Source: a virus. From it: a stretch of 64,000 bases of DNA. The first letter of the stretch is position 1, and each line of letters opens with the position of its first letter. Location of the stretch: the IMG/VR virus record IMGVR_UViG_3300021335_000006, positions 1-64,000 of that record; one strand, 5' to 3'. Below the pieces are notes generated by a model. It did no database searches and was not told the origin of the DNA. It saw nothing but the letters and a program-made list of their open reading frames with translations. Position numbers and translations under genes: made by a program. Shown here piece after piece: positions 1 through 10,487 of the stretch.

Positions 1-2793
1 GGTCAAGAAGTGGGTAAAGAGGTCAAGCTCATTTCAGATCGAGATGGCCTGGGTGCTACAGCTCTTGTTACAAAAGTTGCGGAAGACATTAGCGGACGTA
101 TTGAGTTTGAATTGGAGAACTCTGGATTCGGATTTATCTACGGAGAATGGTACAACCCGTTATCTCCGAATCTTGATCCTACAAATTCTGAGTATACAGG
201 ATTTTCGTATGATCCCGCTATCTATACACCACCGAATAATCTTGTCAATAATATTTTAATCAGCGATCAAGTTGTTGTACTAGAGCAAACTCAGTCTGTG
301 GACGTAAGACTCTACGACACGATTGAAGCGACTGATGTTGTGATCGAACCTATTGATCCCGACACAATTCCATTGACTGCGCCTGTCCTAACGTTTGTAG
401 CGGGAGACGTAGATACTGGAACAGACATTATTACAATTGAGTCTCATGGACTAACATCAGGCGCTCCTCTTCGATACGAAATTGGATCAGGTAATACCGG
501 CGTAACGGGACTCAATGAGAATGATATTTTCTATTTAATTCGAGTCAGTGATAACGAGATTAAACTCGCCACCAGTTTGGCGGACGCCCTAGCGGGCGTA
601 GCTATAGATCTCACGGATGCGGGATCAACAGTATTCCAAGATATCAACAATAACGGTATAGCTGATTCAGGTGAGCCGCTCGTAACAAGTAAACTGAAGT
701 GTATCATAGCGTACTACGCTGATACAGCATCTACGACTGTTACAATTAATGATATTGTGGGAGATCCTGCAACATTTGATACTCCGAGTCAAACGTTTTC
801 GGAAGTTACGATTACGACAAACTCGCCTCATAATCTCCAAGTTGGAGACTCCGTTGATATTACGAATGTGTCTCCTTCTGACTTTGATGCGTTCAATGCG
901 CTTGTAGTAGATGTTGCAAGTGCAAATGTCTTTAATATTGAGAAAACAATTAGCGTGTTGACAACGTATCTCGGAGATGGTACTGTCGCTAAGACAGATA
1001 AGTTTCTATCTCGAATTACTGGATCAGGAACTATTATTGATACGAATGATGAAGAAAAGTTAATCTTCTTTCAAGCGGGAACTGAGTTTCCAGAGCTTCC
1101 CGATAACGGAAAGGTTAAAGTCCAGTTTACGAATATAGCAAAAGATCCAGCGGATAACGTAGTAATCCCCGATATTGAAGTTACTCGTATCGCCGCTAAG
1201 AATGCATCAGCGCAGTTTGATGTATCAGTTAGCGAAATTGAAGAAGTCACTTTGATCACAGATATTATCGACGATTATGTTAATACGACTTTATCAAGCT
1301 TTGTGGATACGAATGATCTATCTTTTTCTGGATCAGTAATTACTTCTGGTTCGACAGATCTATCAGCATTTACTGCAGGCTCCACAATTGAGATTACGGG
1401 ATCAGCGTCCAATGACGGTACGTTTACAATAGCCGCTGGTGGAGGCGGACAAGCAAATACAATTACGATTACTGGAACATTCACAAACGAATCTGCTGGT
1501 GCTCAAATACTAATCGTCTCTGATGGTGGAGTGGATTACGGAATGTCCGGCCCAGGACAAGAAAACATTAATACTACGCTTGCGGATGCATTTGAAGTTG
1601 TTGATCTTAAGATTGGTGAAGTTGAACAAATTTTTGTTCGTAGTAATGGATTCGATTATCAAAACGATGTCAAGGGTGTTGTTCGTCAAAATGAACTCTT
1701 TAACTTTGATAAGAAAGATTTAATTATTGAGTTTGATATCATCGACTTCTTATTGAATGTGGGCGATGAAATTACTCAAGAGAGAACAATTGAAGATTTA
1801 AAATATGATGCGGCGTTGACATTGACCTCATCGAATCTTGCTTTCTCCGGTAGTACGATTACAGCATCGACCGGAAACCTTGGAACTTTTGCAAATTTGA
1901 TCACGATTTCTGGATCTGGATTGAATGACGGACAGTACACTGTTGTGTCTAATACGGGAACAGTGATTACTGTCGAAGAAGCCTTTGCTGAAGAAGCAGA
2001 AGGCGCAAGCGTTACAATTGCAACTCCTCAGTTGATTCCGTACACAGCAAGAGCAAAGTATATTCGTCGAGAAGAGAATCGCTTCTACTTTAAGCAAACA
2101 AGTTTCTTTGACTTTGATCCAACACTTCAGATTCAAATTTTTAATCGCACCTATGATGTTCTGACACTACAGCGAGATTTGGAATCAAATGCACTCGGGG
2201 GTAACGCATTTATAGAAGGCCAAGCAAGATTCGAGCAGGGACAGATTGAAGAGATCTCCATTACAAACACGGGCTTCCGCTACGAAGACAATGAAGTCGT
2301 TACATTGTATGGTGTCAAAGATACTAATAACTCTAACCCGCTTGCGCTTTCAAGTCTCAGAGTGAATCAAAATGGAAAGGGCGCAGGCTCTTGGAAGACA
2401 AAGAGTTCTTTTCTTAGTGAAAGCACGAGAGCGATTCATGATAACTTTTACTATCAGGAATACTCTTACGACATTTCGAGTCGGGTGCCACCGGGTTCCT
2501 TTGAAAAGTTAATTAAGGACACAGTTGGAGTTGCTGGAACAAAGCAGTTCTCTTCTCCTTTGATAAATAGTAGCAATAGTACACCAACCGATTTGGATGT
2601 CGAGATGCAAGTGTTTGATATTAGTAACGCTGACTATATTACTGATCCAAGCACTCAAAGTCCTAACGAAAATGGTACATATATCGTAGACCCATCGACT
2701 GTACTAATCAGTACTGCTACTACAGCACCTGCGGGAAGTAACTTAGTCGCTACAATATTGACACTAGATTCTGAAATTACGATAGAAGAGTAA
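1..2793 (+). CDS. Large baseplate/virion structural protein, gp7-position, 5' partial
   Basis: This is the C-terminal part of a long structural protein; the reading frame is open to the window edge, and the GTG at base 10 is unlikely to be the true start. It lies directly upstream of gp8, the position of T4 gp7, a baseplate wedge protein, and is probably its counterpart by place and size. The visible part is a chain of small beta-rich modules: a HGL...FYLI...KLAT type at about 430-630, a PHNLQVGD type at about 793-995, and two copies of a DLSxF...GSxxNDGxYT type at about 1312-1510 and 1830-2030. The last about 200 residues carry GKGAGSW, then FYYQEYSYDI near 2450-2480, which I recall as a conserved C-terminal feature of such phage baseplate proteins. 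The stop is five bases before gp8. Function is inferred from position and motif, not from clear homology to T4 gp7. Confidence 0.65.
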   Translation, partial: GQEVGKEVKLISDRDGLGATALVTKVAEDISGRIEFELENSGFGFIYGEWYNPLSPNLDPTNSEYTGFSYDPAIYTPPNNLVNNILISDQVVVLEQTQSVDVRLYDTIEATDVVIEPIDPDTIPLTAPVLTFVAGDVDTGTDIITIESHGLTSGAPLRYEIGSGNTGVTGLNENDIFYLIRVSDNEIKLATSLADALAGVAIDLTDAGSTVFQDINNNGIADSGEPLVTSKLKCIIAYYADTASTTVTINDIVGDPATFDTPSQTFSEVTITTNSPHNLQVGDSVDITNVSPSDFDAFNALVVDVASANVFNIEKTISVLTTYLGDGTVAKTDKFLSRITGSGTIIDTNDEEKLIFFQAGTEFPELPDNGKVKVQFTNIAKDPADNVVIPDIEVTRIAAKNASAQFDVSVSEIEEVTLITDIIDDYVNTTLSSFVDTNDLSFSGSVITSGSTDLSAFTAGSTIEITGSASNDGTFTIAAGGGGQANTITITGTFTNESAGAQILIVSDGGVDYGMSGPGQENINTTLADAFEVVDLKIGEVEQIFVRSNGFDYQNDVKGVVRQNELFNFDKKDLIIEFDIIDFLLNVGDEITQERTIEDLKYDAALTLTSSNLAFSGSTITASTGNLGTFANLITISGSGLNDGQYTVVSNTGTVITVEEAFAEEAEGASVTIATPQLIPYTARAKYIRREENRFYFKQTSFFDFDPTLQIQIFNRTYDVLTLQRDLESNALGGNAFIEGQARFEQGQIEEISITNTGFRYEDNEVVTLYGVKDTNNSNPLALSSLRVNQNGKGAGSWKTKSSFLSESTRAIHDNFYYQEYSYDISSRVPPGSFEKLIKDTVGVAGTKQFSSPLINSSNSTPTDLDVEMQVFDISNADYITDPSTQSPNENGTYIVDPSTVLISTATTAPAGSNLVATILTLDSEITIEE

Positions 2794-2797
2794 ACAA

Positions 2798-4879
2798 ATG
2801 GCAAAGATTATAACAGAAAATTTCAAAGCTGAGACAACAAAGGAGCTATTCGATTCCTTTGACTCTGGTGTCATTTCTAGAAAAACTTCTCAGCTTTTTG
2901 ATGCCGATGCTGTGACTGATACATCAGATCCGTCATATGGACAGATTCAGCTTACTAATGCGACAGGTCTAGCGAAGGGAGACTTCGTAAACTTTGGCGC
3001 ATCAATTCCCCTATCTTCTGATATTAAAATTTTAGAATTCGTAGACGCTACAACGATTCGTTTGACTGCTGACAATCTAACTGTGTTCAATCCTCTCTTT
3101 GATATTCCTCAAGGTGCTGAATTAAACTTTGTTAAAGCTGATACTGATCGACCTAGCACGTATTATGTTTTTGGTTCAGTAATCAACGGTGAAACAGAAA
3201 TTACGAATACTCAGTTTTCAAGTCGTAACTTTAAGCGAAAGGTTATCTTCGGAAACAAAGTCTCTGAAACTGAAGTGAGATACATGTTTAAGAACTCTTT
3301 GTGGGAGCAAGGAAAAGTTTACGATCAGTTTGATGACACGCAAGATGTAGCAACACTTGATATGTTTGCAACCGTACTGGGCGATGGATCTTCGACAGCA
3401 GAATTGAATCAGTCTTCTTATAAAGTATATAAGTGCATTCGAAACAATCTAGGTGCTACTTCTCAAAGTGTTCCGTCCGTTTCAAACGTTGACGATAACA
3501 CTCTTCGAACAAATGATTTTCAGATTACTCTAGATGACGGCTACGTCTGGAAATTTATGTTTGAAGTATCACCAGCGGAATACATTATTTACGGAACTTC
3601 TGATCTTCTTCCCTTTAACTTCCCAGGCGATCTCGATGTAATCGATGCTGCCAGAGAAAGTATTTCCGATATTAAAGTTGTGACAACTGAGCAAAACGTA
3701 TTTACAAAATTTGCTCCATTCACCCATGTTGACGAAGACGGAGCAACAGGTGTTCGTATTACTGAAATTATCGATACCAGCTTACCCACTAAAAAATTAA
3801 GAGTAAGCTATCCGACATCTGCTGGGGATCGATTCGTTGCTGATGATGCATACAAAGATATGTATTTTTATACTCCGCTTGATGGAATTCTATATGATAT
3901 CACTAGCAGTACGGCCTATGATGCAGGCGGCACCGCAACATTAGAGTTGGAACTTCAAAATGAAAGTCTATCCGCAATTAGCGATTTATCGACACTCGAT
4001 TTTGACTTGAGTTCAACTAAGAATTATTCTATTGTTCCCAAAGTGGAAGTGAGTCGTAGTACCGGAAATCGTTGTCGTGCATTCGCAGTTTTAGACTCTT
4101 TTGGAAATATCGATGATGTTACAATCGTAGATGGTGGATCTGATTATAAATTTGCAACAGCGAAAGTTTTGTTTCCGGCACCAATTGCACCAAATGAAAA
4201 TAATCCTCCAGCAGGTTATACACAAACAACGTTACGCTGCATCGTCTCTCCAACTGGCGGACATGGTAGTGATCCTGTAAAAGAACTCGCTATGAGTCAG
4301 TTGAGCGTTGCAACAACGTTCAGTGGTGCGTCTCCTTTCATACCCGGTACGAACTCTTATAGTCAAGTTGGTCTTGTTAAGAATCCTGCTTTTCTTAGCG
4401 AAACTTTTCCAGAGCAATTTGACAATCGCACAAAGATTACATTTGCTGGCCAGGCACTTTCGAATAAAGTATTTGAGGATTACTATATCAAGCAAGATGT
4501 ATATGATGGATCAGAAATTGTCGAGACAGTCTTAGGTCAGGTGCATGAGATATATTACGATACTCAGGAATTTATTATAGATAGTACAGGTGCTACTGTA
4601 CAAAATCCGGATTACGAAAAAACAGTTATGTTCATTACGAATAATGTTGGAGACTTCTCGGCTAAGTTTTCGACTGATCCAGCGACAACAAACAACGGAA
4701 CTATTCGATATATTGAAGATATTGGTCAGTCTGGTGATGGTATTGACTATGCCATAAATAGTATTACTGATTCTGATTACGTTCCATATAGCGGAGACTT
4801 GTTGCATTTTATCGACTTTTCTCCTATAGACAGATCAGAAGATCGATTGGAAAAAATTAAATTTGTATTCGACTTTTAA
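2798..4879 (+). CDS. gp8: Baseplate wedge protein gp8
   Basis: Probable baseplate wedge subunit of the T4 gp8 family, which joins gp7, gp6 and gp53 in each wedge of the baseplate. The diagnostic stretch is DDGYVWKFMFEVSP at about residues 245-260, followed by a long beta-rich region with a GGSDYKFATAKV segment. It begins with ATG four bases after the preceding stop. At 693 residues it is about twice the length of T4 gp8 (334 residues), though marine T4-like phages often have longer versions. Part of the extra length is a module at residues about 49-114 (TGLAKGDFVNFG...DIPQGAELNF) that recurs in the reverse-strand structural gene at 26,944-29,448. Family call is fairly secure; subunit role is taken from T4. 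Confidence 0.8.
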   Translation: MAKIITENFKAETTKELFDSFDSGVISRKTSQLFDADAVTDTSDPSYGQIQLTNATGLAKGDFVNFGASIPLSSDIKILEFVDATTIRLTADNLTVFNPLFDIPQGAELNFVKADTDRPSTYYVFGSVINGETEITNTQFSSRNFKRKVIFGNKVSETEVRYMFKNSLWEQGKVYDQFDDTQDVATLDMFATVLGDGSSTAELNQSSYKVYKCIRNNLGATSQSVPSVSNVDDNTLRTNDFQITLDDGYVWKFMFEVSPAEYIIYGTSDLLPFNFPGDLDVIDAARESISDIKVVTTEQNVFTKFAPFTHVDEDGATGVRITEIIDTSLPTKKLRVSYPTSAGDRFVADDAYKDMYFYTPLDGILYDITSSTAYDAGGTATLELELQNESLSAISDLSTLDFDLSSTKNYSIVPKVEVSRSTGNRCRAFAVLDSFGNIDDVTIVDGGSDYKFATAKVLFPAPIAPNENNPPAGYTQTTLRCIVSPTGGHGSDPVKELAMSQLSVATTFSGASPFIPGTNSYSQVGLVKNPAFLSETFPEQFDNRTKITFAGQALSNKVFEDYYIKQDVYDGSEIVETVLGQVHEIYYDTQEFIIDSTGATVQNPDYEKTVMFITNNVGDFSAKFSTDPATTNNGTIRYIEDIGQSGDGIDYAINSITDSDYVPYSGDLLHFIDFSPIDRSEDRLEKIKFVFDF

Positions 4880-4893
4880 AGGCAGTGGATTAA

Positions 4894-7800
4894 ATGGGAA
4901 TTAATACCGACTTAAACGTAGATCCATACTACGACGATTACGACGAGGATAAGCAGTTTAATAGAATTCTGTTCCGTCCTGCACGTGCAGTGCAAGCTAG
5001 AGAACTGACTCAACTGCAATCAATCCTTCAGAATCAGGTTGAGCGATTTGGATCAAACATCTATAAAGAAGGTACTATCATTACCGGTGTTAACTTAACC
5101 GCTCGTGATGATATTAAGTATGTCAAGTTGTCGGATAACAGAACATTTACTGATCCTTCTATTTTTAATCCCAGCGATACTACAACATATATTATCGAAG
5201 GAAGTAGTTCAGGTCTTAGAGCAGAAATTGTATCTACGGCAAATGGTTTTGAAACGCAAGCCCCAGATCTTAAAACTTTCTTTATCAAATATCTTAACAC
5301 TGGCACAAATCCAGAAGACAAAGAATTCCAACAAGGCGAAGCCCTCCAGATTATTAATGCAACAACTCAGGTTCCTGTAAGCAATGTTAGTGTTACAGTT
5401 GCTAATGTTGCGGATCACGCTGGAAGTTCGTTTGGTGTGTCTTGCGAAGAAGGTGTGATCTATCAGCGTGGTCACTTCATATTCGTAGATGCTCAGTTTG
5501 TAGTCGTATCTAAGTACTTACCAGATCCCAACAACGGCACAGTTGTAGTCGATGGATCTCCTTTGGCGATTCAGCCCAACAATGTTTCAGTTGGATTTGT
5601 TGTTAAGGAAAATCTTGTTAACTCGAATCAAGACGCATCTCTCTTAGACAATGCGAGTGGATTTAACAACGAAAATGCGCCGGGCGCAGATCGTCTTCAG
5701 TTAGTACCACAGCTTACTGCGATTGCTAGTGACGAAGAGCCTGATGATTTCTTTGCTCTTATTCGATACAAGAATGGAGAAGCTGTTCGAATTCGTGACT
5801 TGACAGAATTCAATAGTATTGGTACAGAACTCGCTCGACGAACATATGAAGAATCTGGTAACTACGTAGTCAGTGGTCTTAAGGTAAGAGTTGAAGAAAA
5901 CGATGCGGGTGATGTATCTGCTGTTGTAGAGCCTGGTAAAGCGTATGTATTCGGTCGTGAGATTCGTAACATCGCAGCAAAAAGACTTCCGATTGAGGGC
6001 ACAACATCCACCCAGATTAAAGATGCTCAATCTACTGGTCTTTCCTATGGTCAATATTTTACATATGCATATCAAGACACTGCTGATGTTATCGATCAAT
6101 TTGAGCTAGACGGCACAGAATACAGTCTCACAATTAATGCTCCTGTTAGCGATACTGGTAATACTACGATTATTGGTTCAGCGTCAGTTGCTTCTCTTTC
6201 ACCAGGTAGACTGTATGTCTATAACGTACAAAAGTTAGCTGGCTATGAAAATACATCACCAACTTTCTTTCAGAATACTCCACTTACATCTATCGGAGCA
6301 GATCCAGCGGGAACACTTTATGGATTGAACGAAGGTGGACGAATCTTTGATCTAGGTAAGGACAGTCTTAAGAGTGTTCAAGAGGCGTCCTTTGTGGTTC
6401 GCAGAAGACTTCGTGTTGATACAACTGCAACGCAAATTCTAATTAATCCAGATGCGGTTCAGGGTAGATTTCCTCTTGCATCTAACATTGTTGCTGTTGC
6501 AAACAACTCAACCATCGCTCCTATTTCTTCAGTAGAAACAAACGTAGTTCCAGACGGTACTCAAATTGAAGTTAACTTAACTGAGCCTGTTGGATCGCCT
6601 GGATCGCCTGGGTATGTTTATTATGATGAGAGAATCAATGGCGTATCTCAAGATACCCTTACTGAGCTAGATGTATTTGTTCGTTCCACATATGAAGAAA
6701 CTGGAAACATTGCAAAGATTGGCTTACCGAATGCTATCAAGTTACTTGAAGTTTTCGAAATTCCGACATCAGGCCCAGAAGTAGATATCACGGGTAAGTT
6801 TGTTCTTGTAAATAATCAGAAAGATCATTTTTATGATTTATCTTTCCTTAGACTGAAGATTGGCGAAACGCTTACTGACGGTACAAGTATTCGAATTAAA
6901 GTCAAGGTCTTGAGTCGAAGCTCAGTAAGCGGAAGTGGATATCTAAGCGTTAATAGTTATAGCGGAACTAGCACGAACCTTTTGAGAGTATTTGAATCGA
7001 GAGATGGTACGTTATATGATCTCAGAAACTGTTTAGACTTCCGACCCTACGCTGCACCTACTGTTGCATATTCTATTTCTTCCACAGGTGCTCAGGTTGT
7101 GAGTTTGAACCCTCCGGTGTCTGTTGAAAGAACAAATATCCCCATTGCTACTGATCATCAAATTATCAGTAAGCAAGAATACTATCTTTCTAGGATCGAT
7201 AACGTAGTTATTGACGAATATGGAGACATCAGTATCTTTAAAGGCGCTGAGTCTGAAACACCTTCAAGACCATTGCTGAAAAACCTGTATCCAATTAGTC
7301 GTATTTCAGTACCCGGTAATGCCTTGAGTGTCAAAGGCGTGAATCCTATTAAGATTTTCGACGTATCTAATAAGACATATACGATGAAAGATATTGATGC
7401 TATCAATAAGAAAATTGATCGTCTTGTCACAACTGTCTCTCTCAGTCTTTTAGAGCTAAAGTCGAAAGACGTTTTCATTCCGGATGCTCAGGGTCTTGAT
7501 CGATTTAAGACAGGTATTCTAGTAGACGCATGTCGAGATCTCACAGTAGCTAACATTATCGATCCGGAGTTCCGTTGTGCTGTAGATAAAACTAGAACTG
7601 TCATTACTCCGTCAGTAATCCAGTATCCCATTGATATGATTGTTTCTTCGGACGAAGCTGGAGTCGGATTCCAATCTTATGATGATATTGCTTCCATTTC
7701 AAATACTGGAACACAGGTTGTTCTATTTGATCAGCAATATGCAACCCAATTTAGAAACTGTGTAACTAACTTCTACAACTATCAGGGCAAAACAAGTTTG

Positions 7801-10302
7801 TTCCCAGCATTTGATGTGGGTTATGATGTCACTCAAGCGCCTGCGGTAAACATTGAAATTGATCTAGATTCAGTTATCACAGATCTTGTAGATAATATCC
7901 AAGAATTTATTCCTCTGACACGTGAACGACTGATTGACACAGAAACAACATTTAGTGGCGTTAGACGTAATCGAACAGTAACTCAAACTTCTACATTTGA
8001 GGTACTTGGTCTTACAGCGGAATCTGTTATAGACACTCAGTCTGTTGGTAACTTCATTACTGACTTTACGATGACCCCATTCGTCGCTTCACGTGAAGTT
8101 GGTATTGCAATCACCGGGCTACGACCAGGCGCTAGACACTATTTCTTCTTTGAGGGACAAGATGTAAATCAATACATCTATCCTGGCGCATTGATTGATA
8201 CTGGTATCGACGATCAAGATTCTACAGTTGAAGGCCGTAATGTAGTCAAGGGTACGACCACATATCTGAATAACGGAGTCGAAACGACAAGTGGACTCGC
8301 AGGAACTCCAGTATTTGCTGATAGCACTGGAACACTACTTGCTGTTTTTGAGATTCCAGCAGAAACCTTCTATGTTGGAGAAAACACACTTGAAATTGCT
8401 GATGTAGATTCATACGATAGTTTACAAGCAGCCAAGACATCTTCCTCTAGAGCGACATATCGTGCTTATAACTTTGACGTAGAAAAAACTGAATTGAATG
8501 CCACAACTCGCACAGTTGACTTTGACGTTGACAGAGAGATTATCGAGCGTTCGATTCAACGGCCCGCCCCAACAGATCCTATTGCACAAACATTTGCGAT
8601 TCGTGCTTCACAAGCAAATGGCGCAACGACTGTGTACGTCAGTGAGTTAGACTTATTCTTCAAGAGTAAGTCAGCAACAACAGGTATTACTGTTGAAATC
8701 AGAGAAGTAGTCAATGGATATCCTTCGCAAAAAGTACTTCCATTTGGTAGAAAGTATCTGAAGGCTGCTGATGTCAATGTATCGGATGACTCTGCTACTG
8801 CAACTACTATTAGATTTAGTAATCCAATCAAAATGAATGTTGAGAAAGAATACTGTTTTGTCGTAATCCCAGACGGTAACTCTCCAGACTATTTGATTTG
8901 GACTGCTAAGGTTGGTGGAACTGATGAGATTCAAAAAGCGCCTATCACTAACGATTGGGGTGACGGCGTACTCTTCACATCAACGAATGATAGTGCTTGG
9001 AAGTCCTATCAAGATGAAGACATTAAGTTCCAACTGAGAAGATATGATTTCCAGTCTACTGGTTCATCGTATATCAATCTCGTTCCGAATAACCCTGAGT
9101 TTTTGACACTGACAACTCCCATTGGAGCTTTCCAAGCGGACGAACTTGTTTATGTGGTTAAGACTAATCAATACTCGGCAACTGTAACTCAAGGTAGTCA
9201 ATCAATTACAATTGGACAATCAACAGAATTTATTGCTAAAGGTTACGTGAGTATTACGGATGGTACTAATACTCACATTGCAAGAATCGTTCGAGTATTT
9301 GAAGAGACTGTTGGTCTTAATACAAATACCACACTGACAATCGATAAGCCATGGCCATATTCTGGAACTACGGGCGCAACTGCTAAAGTTGCTGTAGGTG
9401 GAAGAGTTTCTTACTACAATAGTACAAGACCAAATCGATTACACTTAAAAGATAGTTCTGCAATTCAAGATGCACGATTTGAAGCTACGGACGTTATTAC
9501 TGGACTTGTATCTGGCGCAACAGCGACGATTGGTACAATTGACAATCGTGATATTTCCTACATTCAGCCACAGATTCTGATTGATAACACTATTAAGTCT
9601 TCTTCGAATCTTGTGCTTTATGATATCATTACGGAAAATAATGTTGATAGTATAGTAATTGATAGGGATATCGATGATGCATCTAATACGTATCTACTTA
9701 ACAATCTTCGTACTATTAATAGTAAGTCCAACATCGCAGAAGGATCAGTAAAAGACGACTTCATTATTCGTGCGGAATTAACAAACAACGGATTCTCGGC
9801 CACGACTCCGCTTGTTGATACTGATCTTTCTATGATAAACGCATATGAGTATTTCATATCACCCGCAGAAGAGAATACATCTAAATATATTTCAAGAGAA
9901 GTAATTCTTGAAGAAGGATTTGAAGCGGAAGGATTGAAAGTGTTGCTGAGTGCGTATCGTCCAGCAGGCACATTCGTAGATGTTTATGCAAGATTTGTTT
10001 ATCCTACGAATGCGGATCAGCAGAGCGAATGGTATCAGCTAGAGAATCAAACACCAGGCTTGTTTTCTAACTCATCAAACACTAAAGACTATCGTGATTT
10101 TGAATATCTCCTAAACGAGACTACAAATCCGAATGATGCAGGCGATGCAAACTGGCCTTATGCTTACTCTTCATTCCAGATCAAGCTTGTTATGCGTCAA
10201 ATGACAGATCAGGAACTTGAAGATAATGAACAATCGACTGTAGTGCGTGGAGCCGCTTTGTTCCCACACATTTATGACTATAGGGCTATAGCAGTAGTAT
10301 GA
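4894..10302 (+). CDS. Giant DUF4815-family baseplate/tail structural protein
   Basis: An 1802-residue virion protein. The N-terminus (about residues 12-66) has the DUF4815 signature, including RPARAVQARELTQLQSILQN and FGSNIYKEG, typical of a large protein next to gp8 in marine T4-like phages. The middle is long and beta-rich, and the C-terminus holds a FQIKLVMRQM segment and ends in RAIAVV, a conserved end of this family as I know it. Its place after gp8 corresponds to T4 gp9/gp10, baseplate proteins that hold the fibres, so a fibre-attachment role at the baseplate rim is likely but inferred. The ATG lies 14 bases after gp8, and the stop overlaps the next start as ATGA. No signal peptide or membrane segment is evident. 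Confidence 0.8.
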   Translation: MGINTDLNVDPYYDDYDEDKQFNRILFRPARAVQARELTQLQSILQNQVERFGSNIYKEGTIITGVNLTARDDIKYVKLSDNRTFTDPSIFNPSDTTTYIIEGSSSGLRAEIVSTANGFETQAPDLKTFFIKYLNTGTNPEDKEFQQGEALQIINATTQVPVSNVSVTVANVADHAGSSFGVSCEEGVIYQRGHFIFVDAQFVVVSKYLPDPNNGTVVVDGSPLAIQPNNVSVGFVVKENLVNSNQDASLLDNASGFNNENAPGADRLQLVPQLTAIASDEEPDDFFALIRYKNGEAVRIRDLTEFNSIGTELARRTYEESGNYVVSGLKVRVEENDAGDVSAVVEPGKAYVFGREIRNIAAKRLPIEGTTSTQIKDAQSTGLSYGQYFTYAYQDTADVIDQFELDGTEYSLTINAPVSDTGNTTIIGSASVASLSPGRLYVYNVQKLAGYENTSPTFFQNTPLTSIGADPAGTLYGLNEGGRIFDLGKDSLKSVQEASFVVRRRLRVDTTATQILINPDAVQGRFPLASNIVAVANNSTIAPISSVETNVVPDGTQIEVNLTEPVGSPGSPGYVYYDERINGVSQDTLTELDVFVRSTYEETGNIAKIGLPNAIKLLEVFEIPTSGPEVDITGKFVLVNNQKDHFYDLSFLRLKIGETLTDGTSIRIKVKVLSRSSVSGSGYLSVNSYSGTSTNLLRVFESRDGTLYDLRNCLDFRPYAAPTVAYSISSTGAQVVSLNPPVSVERTNIPIATDHQIISKQEYYLSRIDNVVIDEYGDISIFKGAESETPSRPLLKNLYPISRISVPGNALSVKGVNPIKIFDVSNKTYTMKDIDAINKKIDRLVTTVSLSLLELKSKDVFIPDAQGLDRFKTGILVDACRDLTVANIIDPEFRCAVDKTRTVITPSVIQYPIDMIVSSDEAGVGFQSYDDIASISNTGTQVVLFDQQYATQFRNCVTNFYNYQGKTSLFPAFDVGYDVTQAPAVNIEIDLDSVITDLVDNIQEFIPLTRERLIDTETTFSGVRRNRTVTQTSTFEVLGLTAESVIDTQSVGNFITDFTMTPFVASREVGIAITGLRPGARHYFFFEGQDVNQYIYPGALIDTGIDDQDSTVEGRNVVKGTTTYLNNGVETTSGLAGTPVFADSTGTLLAVFEIPAETFYVGENTLEIADVDSYDSLQAAKTSSSRATYRAYNFDVEKTELNATTRTVDFDVDREIIERSIQRPAPTDPIAQTFAIRASQANGATTVYVSELDLFFKSKSATTGITVEIREVVNGYPSQKVLPFGRKYLKAADVNVSDDSATATTIRFSNPIKMNVEKEYCFVVIPDGNSPDYLIWTAKVGGTDEIQKAPITNDWGDGVLFTSTNDSAWKSYQDEDIKFQLRRYDFQSTGSSYINLVPNNPEFLTLTTPIGAFQADELVYVVKTNQYSATVTQGSQSITIGQSTEFIAKGYVSITDGTNTHIARIVRVFEETVGLNTNTTLTIDKPWPYSGTTGATAKVAVGGRVSYYNSTRPNRLHLKDSSAIQDARFEATDVITGLVSGATATIGTIDNRDISYIQPQILIDNTIKSSSNLVLYDIITENNVDSIVIDRDIDDASNTYLLNNLRTINSKSNIAEGSVKDDFIIRAELTNNGFSATTPLVDTDLSMINAYEYFISPAEENTSKYISREVILEEGFEAEGLKVLLSAYRPAGTFVDVYARFVYPTNADQQSEWYQLENQTPGLFSNSSNTKDYRDFEYLLNETTNPNDAGDANWPYAYSSFQIKLVMRQMTDQELEDNEQSTVVRGAALFPHIYDYRAIAVV

Positions 10303-10487
10303 ACAACGAAACATTTGTGAGAAAAAACGCCGGGCTTGTAAATACAGATTTACAGGCTCTTCGTGCTGCGAAAGCAAGAAAGCTTAGTGTGAATAAAATG
10401 TTCATGTTAGAGGCTCGTCTTGAAGCTATAGAGGAAAAGATCGACGATTTAATCAAAGGATTAGAGAGACTAAACAGAGATGAGTAA
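10299..10487 (+). CDS. Small coiled-coil protein, virion-associated candidate
   Basis: A 62-residue protein that I do not recognise. Its start ATG overlaps the stop of the DUF4815 gene (ATGA) and its end overlaps the start of the next fibre gene by eight bases. It is therefore embedded in a tightly coupled late gene string, which supports it being real. The first half is basic and alanine-rich; residues about 37-59 form an amphipathic helix with heptad-like spacing (LEARLEAIEEKIDDLIKGL) suited to a short coiled coil. It might be a small trimeric connector or assembly factor for neighbouring fibres, but nothing in the sequence proves that. Confidence 0.7.
   Translation: MNNETFVRKNAGLVNTDLQALRAAKARKLSVNKMFMLEARLEAIEEKIDDLIKGLERLNRDE

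Noticed and set aside
10-12. GTG as true start of the first gene
   Set aside because: The frame is open upstream to base 1 and no ribosome site or gene boundary is visible; the gene is simply cut by the window edge.
2562-2569. GATAAATA in the gp7-like gene as a promoter for gp8
   Set aside because: More than 230 bases upstream of gp8 and inside coding sequence.
4146-4153. TATAAATT inside gp8 as a promoter
   Set aside because: One mismatch, deep in a coding region, hundreds of bases from the next start; likely chance in AT-rich DNA.
4753-4760. CATAAATA near the gp8 end as a promoter for the DUF4815 gene
   Set aside because: About 134 bases from the next start and mismatched; spacing differs from the clear boxes (34-50 bases).
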